64,000 nucleotides of DNA, from NCBI RefSeq assembly GCF_000737325.1, contig NZ_CP011125.1:4774001-4838000 (forward strand), in the 5' to 3' direction. Below the pieces are notes generated by a model that did not search any database, was not told where the DNA came from, and saw only the letters and a list, made by a program, of their open reading frames with translations. Shown piece by piece: positions 9,048 through 18,565 of the stretch (position 1 is the stretch's first letter; each line of letters starts with the position of its first letter). A program made the translations under genes and the position numbers. This stretch comes from Sandaracinus amylolyticus. GTDB taxonomy: Bacteria > Myxococcota_A > Polyangia > Polyangiales > Sandaracinaceae.

Positions 9048-10999
9048 GCCGAGCTCCTCGCGGACAGGTCTCGCGGCTCCGCGCGTGCGCCTCGCGTGAT
9101 CTCCCGGTGCCAGGCCGCGAATGCGAGCACGTCCCAGAGGGCGAGACCCGCGTCGGCCGGGCCCTCCTGATGCGCCTTCCAGCGCGTGCGCACGAGCCGC
9201 GCATCGAGGCCCACGGACGCGAGCGACTTCGCGTCCAGCAGCGACTCGGCCCAGTCGCGCAGCGGACCTCGCAGCCACGCGCCGACGGGCACGCTGAAGC
9301 CGGTCTTCGGACGCTCGAACACGTCACGAGGAAGCCGCTTCGCGAGCAGCTCGCGGAGAGCCCACTTGCCCTTGCGGTCGCGGATCTTCATCCGCATCGG
9401 CACACGCCACGCGAGCTCGACCACACGGTGATCCAGGATCGGAACCCGCGCCTCGAGCGCGACGGCCATGCTCGCGCGGTCGACCTTCGTCAGGATGTCG
9501 TCCGGGAGGTAGCCGACCGCGTCGCGGACCATCAGCGCATGTGCCGCGTCCACCATCCGACCAGTGCGCGGGGACTCGTCGTGCGTCAGCACGTCGAGCA
9601 CGGGCGACGGCCACCACTGCCTTCGCAGTGCGGCGTACATCTCGTCGAGCGAGCTCGTGCGCAGCGCTCGCGCGCCTTTGTGCAGCTTGTCGCCGACGAG
9701 CCGCACAGGCGGCAGCGGAGGACTGAGGTGCGCGTGGACGGAGTCCCACGCGCTCGTCGGCAGCAGCTCGAGCGCGGCCGCAGCGACCCGACGGGCAGTA
9801 CGCGGGACCGATTGAACGCGCGCGAGGCGCGGTGCCCACAAGTACCGGTTGTACCCGCCGAAGAGCTCGTCTCCGCCGTCGCCCGAGAGCGCGACGGTGA
9901 CGTCGTTGCGCGCGAGGCGCGAGACGAGGAACGTCGGGATCTGCGAGCTATCCGCGAACGGCTCGTCGTAGATCGATGCCAGCTGAGGCACGATCTCACG
10001 AGCCTCGGCGTCGCGGACCGTGAGCGCCGTGTGGCGCGTCCCGAGGCGACGCGCAACCTCCGACGCGAACCCGGATTCGTCGTACGCCGCGTCCGTGCTG
10101 CCGATCGAGTACGTGCGGAGCGGCTCGGTGGAGAGCTCTTGCGCGATCGCGACGACCAGCGACGAGTCGATGCCCCCCGAGAGGAACGCGCCGAGCGGTA
10201 CGTCCGACAGAAGGCGCAGGCGCACCGCGTCCCGCAGCGTTTCCTCGATCCGCTCGAGGATCTCCGGCTCGGAATCGCGAAGCCAGTCGCGAGCTCCGTC
10301 GCGTGCGACATCCTCCACGCGCCAGTAGCGCGTCGCTCGCGGATCGCGCCGCGGCGAATGGAACGTGAGGATCGTCCCGGGCTCGAGCTTGCGCGCGGCG
10401 CGATGGATCGAGAGCGGTGCCGGGACACAGCTCGTCTCGAAGTACGCGGTGAGCGCTTCGCGATCGATCGTCGTGTCGAACTCAGGGTGCGTCCGCAGCG
10501 CGCGGAGCTCCGAGCCGAACAGAAGATCGCCGCGCGTCGTGCGACCCCAGTAAAGTGGCTTGATCCCGACGCGATCGCGCACGAGCTGGAGTGTGCGGGC
10601 TTCGCGATCCCACAGCGCGATCGCGAACATCCCCACGAAGCGCGAGAGCGCGCCTTCGAGGCCCCAGCGCTCGATGGCAGCGAGCAGCGTCTCGGTGTCG
10701 GACGTGCCGCGGAACCGGGCATCCGGGAGATCCTCGCGAATGCGCAGGTGGTTGTAGATTTCGCCGTTGAACACGACGACGTATCGGCTGGACGCTGACA
10801 TCATCGGCTGATGCCCGAGCGGCGAGAGGTCGAGGATCGACAGGCGTCGCTGGCCCAGCACGAGCCCGCACGTCGCGTCTTCCCACTCGCCCGCGTCGTC
10901 AGGGCCGCGATGGGCGAGCGAGTCGCGCATCACCGCGGCACGCGCGCGGAGCGCGTCCCCGCGACCTTCGATCGACCAGATCCCCGAGATGCCGCACAT
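9044..10999 (-). CDS. asnB: Glutamine-hydrolysing asparagine synthase-like amidotransferase
   Basis: The 651-residue protein starts MCGISGIW, so Cys2 is the free N-terminal nucleophile of a class II glutaminase after Met removal. HRGPDD, SILDLSPLGHQPM and VFNGEIYNH belong to that domain. The C-terminal ATP-pyrophosphatase domain has GAFLSGGIDSSL (P-loop SGGxDS) near residue 267 and ALSGDGGDELFGGY. Such AsnB paralogues are common in exopolysaccharide loci, where they amidate a carboxyl such as that of a uronic acid; free asparagine synthesis is also possible. It lies 8 bases after the tyrosine kinase and is coupled to the following membrane protein. Confidence 0.93.
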   Translation of the reverse strand: MCGISGIWSIEGRGDALRARAAVMRDSLAHRGPDDAGEWEDATCGLVLGQRRLSILDLSPLGHQPMMSASSRYVVVFNGEIYNHLRIREDLPDARFRGTSDTETLLAAIERWGLEGALSRFVGMFAIALWDREARTLQLVRDRVGIKPLYWGRTTRGDLLFGSELRALRTHPEFDTTIDREALTAYFETSCVPAPLSIHRAARKLEPGTILTFHSPRRDPRATRYWRVEDVARDGARDWLRDSEPEILERIEETLRDAVRLRLLSDVPLGAFLSGGIDSSLVVAIAQELSTEPLRTYSIGSTDAAYDESGFASEVARRLGTRHTALTVRDAEAREIVPQLASIYDEPFADSSQIPTFLVSRLARNDVTVALSGDGGDELFGGYNRYLWAPRLARVQSVPRTARRVAAAALELLPTSAWDSVHAHLSPPLPPVRLVGDKLHKGARALRTSSLDEMYAALRRQWWPSPVLDVLTHDESPRTGRMVDAAHALMVRDAVGYLPDDILTKVDRASMAVALEARVPILDHRVVELAWRVPMRMKIRDRKGKWALRELLAKRLPRDVFERPKTGFSVPVGAWLRGPLRDWAESLLDAKSLASVGLDARLVRTRWKAHQEGPADAGLALWDVLAFAAWHREITRGARAEPRDLSARSSA

Positions 11000-11007
11000 C
11001 GCTCGGC

Positions 11008-13293
11008 TCAGGCGCGAGGACGACGCTCGTCCTCGCCGTCGGGATCGCTGGAGCGTTCCTCGGCGGGCGCCGCCTCGTCGGAGACGTAGTACCCGCCCTT
11101 CGACTGGTAGTAGTAGTTGTAGTAGCCGTTGCCGCCGCCGTAACCGCCGCCGGAGCGCGGGTCGAACCCGTTGACGATCGCGCCCACGACGTTCGCACCG
11201 ACGTCGCGTAGCTGCTGCAAGACCGCGCGCACCGCATGCCTGGTCGTCTCACGAACGCGCGCGACGACCACCATCCCGTCCACCTGCGGCCCGAGCACCG
11301 CCGCGTCGATCACCGCACCGAGCGGGGGCGAGTCGCAGATCACCAGATCGTACTCACGTCGCGCTTCCTCGAGCAACTCCTTGAAGCGCTCACGATGCAG
11401 CAGCTCTGCGGGATTCGGCGGGATCGGGCCGGACGGGATGACGTGGACACCGGGGACGATCGTGCTCTGCACGATGGAACGCATGTCGTTCTGCCCGGCG
11501 ATGTAGCTCGTCAACCCGACGCGGTTCGCCACGCCGAACGCGCGGTGGACGCGCGGACGCCGGAGATCGGTGTCGATCACGAGCACGCGCTTGCCGCTCT
11601 GCGCGAGCGACACTGCGAGGTTCGCCGTCACGGTCGTCTTCCCCTCGCGTGGGTTCGCGCTCGTGACCGCCAGCGTATGGAGCTTCTCGCCTTCCATGAA
11701 GACGAGGTTCGTGCGGATCGTTCGGAAGTTCTCCGCGACCGCGGAGAGCGGCTGATGATGCGCGATGAGATCTCGACTGCTCGCGCCCTGGACGACCGTC
11801 GCGCGTCGTCGCGGGCGCTGCGTCCCGTTCTTGCGCGCGTCTGGCTCGGACATCAGCGGCAGCACGCCGAGCACGGTCGCTCCGAGCTCGGCGATCTGAT
11901 CGGGCGAACGCAGGCGCGTGTCGAGCTGCGCGAGGCCGAACGCGAGGGCGAGGCCGAGCGCGAGCCCCAACGCGAGGCCGATGCCGACGTTCGTCGTGGT
12001 CCGCGGGCTCACGTGGCTGGTCGGAACGAGCGCTCGGTCGACCATGCGCACGAACGTCGTGCGAAGCGCGCGCGTGATGTCCGCCTCGGTCGTCCGCTGC
12101 AGCACGACCTCGTAGAGCTTCGCGCTGTTCTCGCGCTCCCGGTTCAGACGCGAGTACTCGATTTCGCGGAGGTTCAGCTCGAGCCCGGCCGCCTGCGCTT
12201 GATCCACCGCTCCGCGCAGCCCCGCTTCGAGCGCGGTCGCCTCGCGGACGTCCGCCTCGGCGGAGCGGAGGATCGCCGCGGTCTCGCGTTGGAGCTGCTC
12301 GCGAAGCGCGCCGATCTCCGCGTCGAGCTCGGTCATGCGCGGGTGACGCGCGCCGTAACGCTCCTCGAGGCCCGTGCGCTCCGCGATCTTGGTGCGGAGC
12401 GCGCCGTGGAGCTCCTGCACCGTCGTGCTTTCGGTCAGAGCGCTCGCCTGCGCTTCGATGTCTCCGCTGGCGAGCAGCGTTCGAAGCCTCGTGACGCGCG
12501 CCTGGAGCGCGATGCGGTTCGCACGCGCCTCCGTGAGCGCCGTGTTGAAGTGCTCGATCTCCGCGGCGACGAGGTTGCGCCGGTCCTCGAGCGATACCGA
12601 CAGGATGTTGTGGTCGAGCTTGAACTCGTGGAGCGCGAGCTCGGATCGATCGAGCTGCGTCCGGAGGTTGTCGAGCTGCCCTCCGAGCCATTCGAGGGAG
12701 CTCACCGTGGCCCCCATGCGGTCCTCGAGCGTCTTCTCGATGTAGACGTCGGCGATCGTGTTGGCGATCAGCGCGGCGCGGTCAGGACGCGTGTCGCGGA
12801 CCTTCAGATACACGAGCCTCGTGCCCTGGACGGACTCGATCGTGAGTCGGCCCTGCAGCAGCGCGGCGGCCGTCTCGACCGACATCCCGTCCCAGTTCGC
12901 AGGAACCGAGCTCGGGTCGGTCAGGAACGTGCGGTCGCGATGCAGCTCCAGGCGCTGCACGACGCGTTCGGCGATGACCCGACTCCCGAGGATCCGCTCC
13001 TGTGTCGCGAAGAACTCCCGGCTCAGCCAGAAGTTCGTCATCGGCGTCGCGACGTCTTCGATGTCGCGGCCCAGCGGACGCGGAGGGTTCGGATCGAACT
13101 CGATCGTGCAGGACGCCTCGTAGATCCTGGGCTGCCGCACGCTCCATGCCGCTGCCATCGCCGTGACGCCCGCGCCGAGCAGCAGCACCAGCCACCAATA
13201 GCTGCGCAGCCCTCGGAGGATCTCGCCGAGATTGGCCGCAGACGCACGAGGCGCCCGCGCCGCGCTATTCGGCTTCTCGGGGGAGGCGCTCAT
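11008..13293 (-). CDS. Wzc-type polysaccharide copolymerase / BY-type tyrosine autokinase
   Basis: A 761-residue fused chain-length regulator and kinase. Two membrane segments (about residues 32-50 and 436-456) bracket a periplasmic Wzz domain with long heptad-like helices. The cytosolic ATPase has Walker A SANPREGKTTV near 545, Walker A' LVIDTDLRRP near 571 and a Walker B in LVICDSPPLG. The C-terminal tail carries an eight-tyrosine cluster (YYNYYY and YY pairs), the autophosphorylation site that governs chain length. The ATG at 13293 was chosen because the hydrophobic segment follows at once; the upstream frame is antisense. No Wzb-type phosphatase gene is seen in the window. Confidence 0.94.
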   Translation of the reverse strand: MSASPEKPNSAARAPRASAANLGEILRGLRSYWWLVLLLGAGVTAMAAAWSVRQPRIYEASCTIEFDPNPPRPLGRDIEDVATPMTNFWLSREFFATQERILGSRVIAERVVQRLELHRDRTFLTDPSSVPANWDGMSVETAAALLQGRLTIESVQGTRLVYLKVRDTRPDRAALIANTIADVYIEKTLEDRMGATVSSLEWLGGQLDNLRTQLDRSELALHEFKLDHNILSVSLEDRRNLVAAEIEHFNTALTEARANRIALQARVTRLRTLLASGDIEAQASALTESTTVQELHGALRTKIAERTGLEERYGARHPRMTELDAEIGALREQLQRETAAILRSAEADVREATALEAGLRGAVDQAQAAGLELNLREIEYSRLNRERENSAKLYEVVLQRTTEADITRALRTTFVRMVDRALVPTSHVSPRTTTNVGIGLALGLALGLALAFGLAQLDTRLRSPDQIAELGATVLGVLPLMSEPDARKNGTQRPRRRATVVQGASSRDLIAHHQPLSAVAENFRTIRTNLVFMEGEKLHTLAVTSANPREGKTTVTANLAVSLAQSGKRVLVIDTDLRRPRVHRAFGVANRVGLTSYIAGQNDMRSIVQSTIVPGVHVIPSGPIPPNPAELLHRERFKELLEEARREYDLVICDSPPLGAVIDAAVLGPQVDGMVVVARVRETTRHAVRAVLQQLRDVGANVVGAIVNGFDPRSGGGYGGGNGYYNYYYQSKGGYYVSDEAAPAEERSSDPDGEDERRPRA

Positions 13294-13366
13294 CCGCGAC
13301 CGGCGGCGAAGGTGTTCTCGTTCGAGACACGAGTCAAGCAACCCTGAGTTGCGGGAATCTCCGGGA

Positions 13367-15826
13367 TCATTCGACTCCGGGAGGAGCACATGCGGCGCTG
13401 GTGCGTCCGTCGCGCCGACAGATCTCCATGCGCGCGCGACGGGCGCGCGCGACGTCTCCGACCTCGTCCGAGAGGCTCGCGATCTGGTCGAGCGCGCTGG
13501 AGCTCGGATCTGCGCGGTGGGCCTCCTCGAGCGCGCGGAGCGCGCGCCCGTGGTTTCCCATCCGTCGTTCGAGGCGCGCGAGCAGCATCCGCGCCGCCGC
13601 GACTCGAGCCGGCGCGCCCGATGCGCTCGCCACCAGGTCCCGCACCGCGTCGCGCATACCGTCGGCGTCACCCGCTGCCGCGCGGGCCTCCGCGAGCCGG
13701 CGTAGCCGCTCCTGCTCGGCCTCGCCGTGCGCTCGGAGTTGCTCGAGCGCCTCGGCCGCCCCCGAGGGCCGCTGGAGCGCGAGGAGCGCTTCCGCGCGGA
13801 CGAACGCCACCTGCGGGCTCGGGGTCGGGGTGCCGGCCACACCGTCGAGCTCACCGAGCGCGTCCGCCGGCCGCCCAGCGGCGATCGCTCGCCGCGCGCG
13901 ACGCACGCGGGGTCCCGCGAGCCCGGAGGCCACCAACGCAGCATCTAGCTGCGCCACGAACTCGTCCGGCAGACCGGGACAAGACGCGAGGGCATCGAGG
14001 AGCGCCATGTCGTGCCCGAACACGCGGATGGCGAGCGACGGGTCGGGGCTCGCGGCGAGCACGTCGCAGCCTACGCGAGGCGCGACCGTCGGAAGCCGAT
14101 CGCGAACCTCGCGCACTTCGAGCCAGGCCTGCTCGAGCGCACCCCTACGCGTCAGCCAGCGCGCGGCGATCCGGTGGGGCTCGTGCCAGCCCGGTGCGAG
14201 CCGCATCGTCTGGTTCAACCAGAGCGCCACGCGCTCGTCGCCGCGCCGCGCTGCGGCGTGCGCGCCGAGGAGCGTGAACACGGGCTCGCTGGGGTGGGCG
14301 CGTACGGCATCGACGATCCGCGCATCGAAGGTCTCGAAGTCCCCACGACGAAGCGCGCTGAGGAGCTCGTTCTGCAGTCGGCGCTGATCGAGCGAGACGA
14401 TGCTCGGCCCCAGCGCGACGACGGCGACGAACGCCGTGCCCGCGAGCGCAGCCAGCGTGCGAGACGAGATCGCGACCGAGTCGTCGGCCTCCTCCCGGCG
14501 CGCGGAGGGCGCGATCGCTGCCGCGAGCACGGCCGAGGCGACGATCGCGATGCCCGGCATCTCGAGCGCGAAGTCGACGAGATCGTGCGCCGCGATGGAC
14601 GCGACGGCCGCGAGCGCGCCCGTCTGCGCCGGAGAGCGTGCTGCGAGCGCCCCTCGCGCCCAGGCGGTTGCGAGCGTGACGAGCAGCGCGATGCCTACGA
14701 TCAAGCCCCACTCGCTCGTCCATTGGACGACGATGTTCTCGGGGTGATCGATGCGCTCGTCGGTGCCGAAGAGCCTGACGAAGGCGGCGCTGAACGCGCC
14801 GCGCCCGACGCCGAGCCAGGGGTGCGTCAGCGCGAGCTCGAGCCCTCGCGCCGCGAGTCGGAGCTTCTCGTACGACCCGCCCTCGAGCTCGTGTCGCAGC
14901 CAGTCGAGCACGAGGGCGACGCCCACCAACGCCGCCATCGAAAGAACCGCGATGCCGCCGAGCGACGCGAGGAGCACGCGCCGGGAAAGCGCTCGCCGGC
15001 GCGCGAAGATCAGCACCGCGAGCGTGAGAACGCCGATCGCGAGCGACGCGATGCCTCCGCGCGACGCGCAGACCACGACCACGCCAGCGCTGATCGCGCC
15101 CGAGACGAACCAGCCGATCCGTGCGGGGCGTGCGCGCGCGTCGAGGCCGGCGGCGAGCGAAAGCGGCACGCCCATCGCGACGAACCCCGAGAGATGGTTC
15201 GGATTGAGCAGCGGCCCAATCAACGGGGTGTTCCACCACGGCTCGGAAAGCATGCCGAACGGCGCCCTGAGATCGAGCGCGACGTGTGCGAGCGAGACGA
15301 GCGCGACGAGCAGCGTCGAGGTCGCGCCCAGCCGAACGATCCACTCCCGTTGCCCTCGACTGCAGAGGACGGTGGCCGCCGAGAACGCGCAGATGATCGC
15401 GAGTCCCACGAGGATCTGCGAACGCGTGGCGATCTCCGACGCAGAGAGCGGCCACCACGAGGGCGCGTCGATCCCAAGCGCGGCGATCGATGCGCGCGCG
15501 TCGACACCGTCGGGCGAAAAACGATCGGAGAACGCGGTCGGGAGCGGCACCGCCTGGAGGATCGTGAGCGAGAGCGCGATGGTGACCGCGAGCGCGACGC
15601 CGCGACCCACCACGAACGAGCCGCTCGAGGTCGCGGAGAGCAACCACACCGCGCTCGATGCAGCCGCGATCGCGAGCAATACGATCGCGAGCAGCGCCCC
15701 AGGCGTCGCCCCGCCCATGAGCTCGGGCGAGACGACGATCACGCCAGCGAGGGCCACGAGCGCGACGCGCTCTCGCGTTTCGCGGCCGTTCCGAGAGCGC
15801 ATGCGCGGGTCCGAGGGGCGCCCCAC
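13367..15826 (-). CDS. O-antigen ligase / Wzy_C-like membrane protein with TPR-like tail
   Basis: An 819-residue protein. The first 470 residues hold about 12 membrane helices, including GPLLNPNHLSGFVAMG and HPWLGVGRGAFSAAF, where the H-x-LGxGxG-xF pattern is the Wzy_C (O-antigen ligase/polymerase) signature in the large periplasmic loop. From about residue 500 the protein is soluble, Ala and Arg rich and looks like degenerate TPR helices; it ends in a Cys-containing tail. Members polymerise or ligate lipid-linked glycan. The GTG start sits 7 bases after the OPX stop with GAGG upstream; an ATG eight codons later (15802) is an alternative. Confidence 0.85.
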   Translation of the reverse strand: MGRPSDPRMRSRNGRETRERVALVALAGVIVVSPELMGGATPGALLAIVLLAIAAASSAVWLLSATSSGSFVVGRGVALAVTIALSLTILQAVPLPTAFSDRFSPDGVDARASIAALGIDAPSWWPLSASEIATRSQILVGLAIICAFSAATVLCSRGQREWIVRLGATSTLLVALVSLAHVALDLRAPFGMLSEPWWNTPLIGPLLNPNHLSGFVAMGVPLSLAAGLDARARPARIGWFVSGAISAGVVVVCASRGGIASLAIGVLTLAVLIFARRRALSRRVLLASLGGIAVLSMAALVGVALVLDWLRHELEGGSYEKLRLAARGLELALTHPWLGVGRGAFSAAFVRLFGTDERIDHPENIVVQWTSEWGLIVGIALLVTLATAWARGALAARSPAQTGALAAVASIAAHDLVDFALEMPGIAIVASAVLAAAIAPSARREEADDSVAISSRTLAALAGTAFVAVVALGPSIVSLDQRRLQNELLSALRRGDFETFDARIVDAVRAHPSEPVFTLLGAHAAARRGDERVALWLNQTMRLAPGWHEPHRIAARWLTRRGALEQAWLEVREVRDRLPTVAPRVGCDVLAASPDPSLAIRVFGHDMALLDALASCPGLPDEFVAQLDAALVASGLAGPRVRRARRAIAAGRPADALGELDGVAGTPTPSPQVAFVRAEALLALQRPSGAAEALEQLRAHGEAEQERLRRLAEARAAAGDADGMRDAVRDLVASASGAPARVAAARMLLARLERRMGNHGRALRALEEAHRADPSSSALDQIASLSDEVGDVARARRARMEICRRDGRTSAACAPPGVE

Positions 15827-15833
15827 CCGCGCC

Positions 15834-16445
15834 TCAGAAGATGCGCTCCGGGACGTAGATGATGTCCTGCGCTTGGACCGAGAAGTCTCCCTCGCGTCCC
15901 GAGGTGATCGCGTCGACCGGGACCGCGAATCGACGAGTCTCGCCGCTGACGCGCCTCGACACCGTGGTGCCGTCGCGATTCGCGAGGCTCGTGAAGCCGC
16001 CCGCGAGGCTGATCGCCTGCACGACCGTGAGCCCGCTCTGCATCGGGAAGCTCCCGGGATTCCGCACCGCGCCCAGCACCGAGATCCGCTTGGAGTTGTA
16101 CTCCTGCACGAACACGGAGACCTGTGGGTTCACGAGGTATCCGTCATCGCGCAGCCGGCCCTCGACGAGGTCGGCGATCTCGTAGGGCTCGAGCCCCGCG
16201 ACCTCCATCCGTCCGATGAACGGGTAGTCGATCGTGCCGTCCTGGGCGACGCGGTACGTCCCCGAGAGCTCTTCCTCGCCGAACACGCGCACGTCGAACA
16301 CGTCGCTCGCTCCGAGCGTGGTGTCTTCTTCGCCACTGGTCGGCGGCCGCTCGATGCGGCCGGAGGGGCCGCACGAGGTCGCGAAGAAACCCAACGCGAG
16401 AAACGACAGCAACGCGGCCGGACGCATCGAGCCCGAAAGATGCAT
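15834..16445 (-). CDS. Polysaccharide export (OPX/Wza-like) lipoprotein
   Basis: A 203-residue lipoprotein with a signal peptide ending in the lipobox FFATSC. The mature part has the polysaccharide-export domain (LGASDVFDVRVFGEEELSGT, then DYPFIGRMEVAGLEPYEIADL) followed by one SLBB-like domain (ISVLGAVRNPGSFPM). There is no C-terminal amphipathic helix of the Wza kind, so it is too short to cross the outer membrane itself. This is the class 3 OPX architecture described in Myxococcus, where a separate beta-barrel supplies the outer-membrane pore, and such a barrel is encoded just upstream. Start may be 16445 or the in-frame ATG at 16427; neither has a clear ribosome site. Confidence 0.9.
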   Translation of the reverse strand: MHLSGSMRPAALLSFLALGFFATSCGPSGRIERPPTSGEEDTTLGASDVFDVRVFGEEELSGTYRVAQDGTIDYPFIGRMEVAGLEPYEIADLVEGRLRDDGYLVNPQVSVFVQEYNSKRISVLGAVRNPGSFPMQSGLTVVQAISLAGGFTSLANRDGTTVSRRVSGETRRFAVPVDAITSGREGDFSVQAQDIIYVPERIF

Positions 16446-16496
16446 CGAAAGCGAGATCTGTTCAGCGCCAGAGCGCGAATCCGCCGAGCCGACGGA

Positions 16497-17855
16497 TCAG
16501 TAGAAGACGCGCACGCCGAGCCAGAGCTCGATCTTGTTGTACTGCGCCGGGTCGAGGACGACCGCACCGCCGCCGACCGGGACGTCGTAGGAGAAGTCGG
16601 TGAAGCTGCCGGTGTAGCGGAACGTACCGTTCACTCCGAGCCACTCGGTGAAGCGGTACTCGGCGAAGAGCGATCCGATGAACCGCACGTCCGTGCGTTC
16701 CGTGGAGTTGCCGATCGGCGTCACGCCGTCGGGCGCGACGATCTGCCCGAAGTCGTAGTACGCGAGGCTCAGATCGGCGCCGAGCAGGAACGCGCCGCCG
16801 AACATCATCTGCGTGTTGATGTACCCGCGATCCTGCGAGTAGTAGTTGCCCACGAACGACGGGTGCACGCTGCGGTCGTACCCGAAGCTCAGGCGGAACG
16901 ACTGCATCGGGCGCCATCGGAGCTCCGCACGAGCCAGGAACGTGTCGAAGTCCTGGTCGTACGTGGTCCCGATGCTCTCGAAGAAGCCGGCGCCGTAGCC
17001 ACCCTGCACCATGAACGAGATCTCGTTCGTGATGGCGCCGTTCACACCGAGCATCGAGTTGAGCCGCACGCTGTCGAGCTGCGCGGGGCGATCGCTCCCC
17101 GCGCCCGGCGGCTGGTAGTAGTCGCGAATGATGACGCTCGTGGTGTGGACGAGCGCGGTCTGGGGCAGGAACCGGAACGACTCGCTCAGCGTGATCGCGT
17201 GGTTGAACGTGTTCCCGTACTGCAGCTGCTCGTCCTCGAAGAAGTCGAGCCCGAAGTCGTAGCCGACGCCCACCTGGAGGATCTGGCCGGCCGTCGAGAA
17301 CATCACCTGGAGGCCCGCGTCCTCGCGGATGCGGGCGTAGGAGACATTCGACGTGTTCTCCGTGAACGGTCGGATCGAGCGGCCGAACTGGTTGTACAGC
17401 GTGAACGAGACCGGGCGTCCCTGGAGGATCGACAGGTTGAGCCCGATGTCGATCGCGACGTTGCGGCGGCGTTCGTCGGCGAAGAACTCGTAGTAGGACG
17501 CCGAGAGCCCGCCGCGGAACTGCACGACCGGCGGCTCGCTGGGAGCGCCCTCGCCTTCGGCGCGGCGCTCCGCACCCAGCGTGGAGAACAGCAGGTGCGG
17601 CGTCACCCTGAGGATCGCGCTGTCCACACGCTGCGGGAGCCCCGGCGCAGGATCGTCGCTCGTGTAGTACACGTTCGAGTCCCAGCCGACCTCGAGGCCG
17701 ATGCCGGGGTGGAGCTCGAAATCACCGAGGCGGATGCCTGGACCCTCGGCGCGATCGCGATCCTCGAGCCATCCCTGCGCTGCGGCTGTCCTCGCGGTGG
17801 ACGCGATCACGAGCGCTGCGATCGCGAGGGCAAAGCCAATCTGTCGAAGATTCAT
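16497..17855 (-). CDS. Outer-membrane beta-barrel protein of polysaccharide export
   Basis: A 452-residue exported protein with a clear signal peptide (MNLRQIGFALAIAALVIAST, cleavage near AAA-QG). The mature part alternates polar and aromatic/hydrophobic residues and is rich in Tyr, Phe, Gly and Asn, as expected of a barrel with perhaps 16-18 strands, and it ends in an aromatic residue (GVRVFY), the usual signal for the BAM machinery. It is directly upstream of a short OPX lipoprotein. By analogy with the myxobacterial Wzp porins it probably forms the outer-membrane outlet for the polymer. The pairing is inferred from gene order. Confidence 0.75.
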   Translation of the reverse strand: MNLRQIGFALAIAALVIASTARTAAAQGWLEDRDRAEGPGIRLGDFELHPGIGLEVGWDSNVYYTSDDPAPGLPQRVDSAILRVTPHLLFSTLGAERRAEGEGAPSEPPVVQFRGGLSASYYEFFADERRRNVAIDIGLNLSILQGRPVSFTLYNQFGRSIRPFTENTSNVSYARIREDAGLQVMFSTAGQILQVGVGYDFGLDFFEDEQLQYGNTFNHAITLSESFRFLPQTALVHTTSVIIRDYYQPPGAGSDRPAQLDSVRLNSMLGVNGAITNEISFMVQGGYGAGFFESIGTTYDQDFDTFLARAELRWRPMQSFRLSFGYDRSVHPSFVGNYYSQDRGYINTQMMFGGAFLLGADLSLAYYDFGQIVAPDGVTPIGNSTERTDVRFIGSLFAEYRFTEWLGVNGTFRYTGSFTDFSYDVPVGGGAVVLDPAQYNKIELWLGVRVFY

Positions 17856-17897
17856 CCGGCGGGGCTCCGTCGGGGCAACGAAACTGCCGACCCCTCA

Positions 17898-17939
17898 GTG
17901 CGTGCCTCGAGTAGGCGGGTGCGTGCCTCGAATGGGCGG
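17898..17939. repeat. Two-copy 21-base direct repeat
   Basis: Two adjacent copies of a 21-base unit beginning GTGCGTGCCTCGA lie head to tail with two mismatches, in the 86-base gap between the small exported protein and the beta-barrel gene. The second copy ends two bases before the stop codon of the exported protein. It could be a leader element between the first two genes of the locus or simple slippage; nothing shows which. Confidence 0.6.
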
Positions 17940-17941
17940 TA

Positions 17942-18535
17942 TCAGATGGTGGGGCTGGCAGGCGGCGGGATGAACGGCACGTCGGCCTCCGGCACCTCGG
18001 GGATCACGGTGGGATCCTCGTCCGGCGTCGCGGGGTCGATCGTGGTCGTGATGCGGGTCGCGCCCGTCTCGTAGATGTCCTGGCCGATACACTCGCTGGC
18101 CGCGCGCTCGAGCTGGTCGAGGTTCTGCGCGAGCACCGAGATCACGGTGAACTCGTGGTTGCGGCGCCCTTCGTCGCCGACCTGGCTCGCCGTCTGGAGC
18201 GACTCGACGCGATCGGTGAGCGTGCGGCGGTGCGCGTTGATCTGCGTGAGCTTGTCGTCGAGGCAGGTGACGCGGATCACGTCGCCTTCGCGGCGCGCCT
18301 CGTCGAGCATCGAGCCGACGCGACGGCTCAGCGTTGTACCGCGCTCCTGGATGCGCTGGGCTTCGGCGATCTGCTCGGCGGGGCTGAGATCGGCGCGACG
18401 ACGCGCCGCGATCTCGCCGGTCTCGTCCGTGTCGGTCTCCTCGCCTGTCGCCGCGTCCTGCGCCGCGACGAATCCGATGCCGCCGAGGGCTCCTGTCAGG
18501 ATCAGCGCGAGCAGACTGCCGCGGCCAAGACGCAT
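17942..18535 (-). CDS. Small exported protein of unknown function, first gene of polysaccharide locus
   Basis: A 197-residue protein that I do not recognise. It has an N-terminal signal sequence (RLGRGSLLALILTGALGG, cleavage near VAA-QD), then a Glu/Asp-rich linker, a charged helical segment of about 110 residues (SPAEQIAEAQRIQERG onward) likely to form a coiled coil, two cysteines and a Pro/Thr-rich C-terminus. The start at 18535 is set by a strong GAGGAGGGG ribosome site six bases upstream; the open frame above it is noncoding. The promoter and palindrome just before it make it the first gene of the long minus-strand transcript, so a periplasmic role in polymer assembly is a guess from position. 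Confidence 0.7.
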   Translation of the reverse strand: MRLGRGSLLALILTGALGGIGFVAAQDAATGEETDTDETGEIAARRRADLSPAEQIAEAQRIQERGTTLSRRVGSMLDEARREGDVIRVTCLDDKLTQINAHRRTLTDRVESLQTASQVGDEGRRNHEFTVISVLAQNLDQLERAASECIGQDIYETGATRITTTIDPATPDEDPTVIPEVPEADVPFIPPPASPTI

Positions 18536-18544
18536 CCCACCCCT

Positions 18545-18558
18545 CCTCTGATCAGAGG
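18545..18558. promoter_or_regulatory. Perfect 14-base palindrome at predicted transcription start (candidate operator)
   Basis: CCTCTGATCAGAGG is its own reverse complement. It lies seven bases downstream of the predicted -10 box of the polysaccharide promoter and its distal end runs into the GAGGAGG ribosome site of the first gene. A repressor bound here, or a short hairpin in the 5' leader, could control the whole locus. No binding protein is identifiable. Confidence 0.5.
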
Positions 18559-18565
18559 TGCCGCG

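Noticed and set aside
14751-18074. Open frame of 1107 codons on the plus strand
   Set aside because: Antisense to the ligase-like, OPX and barrel genes, with low-complexity composition and no ribosome site.
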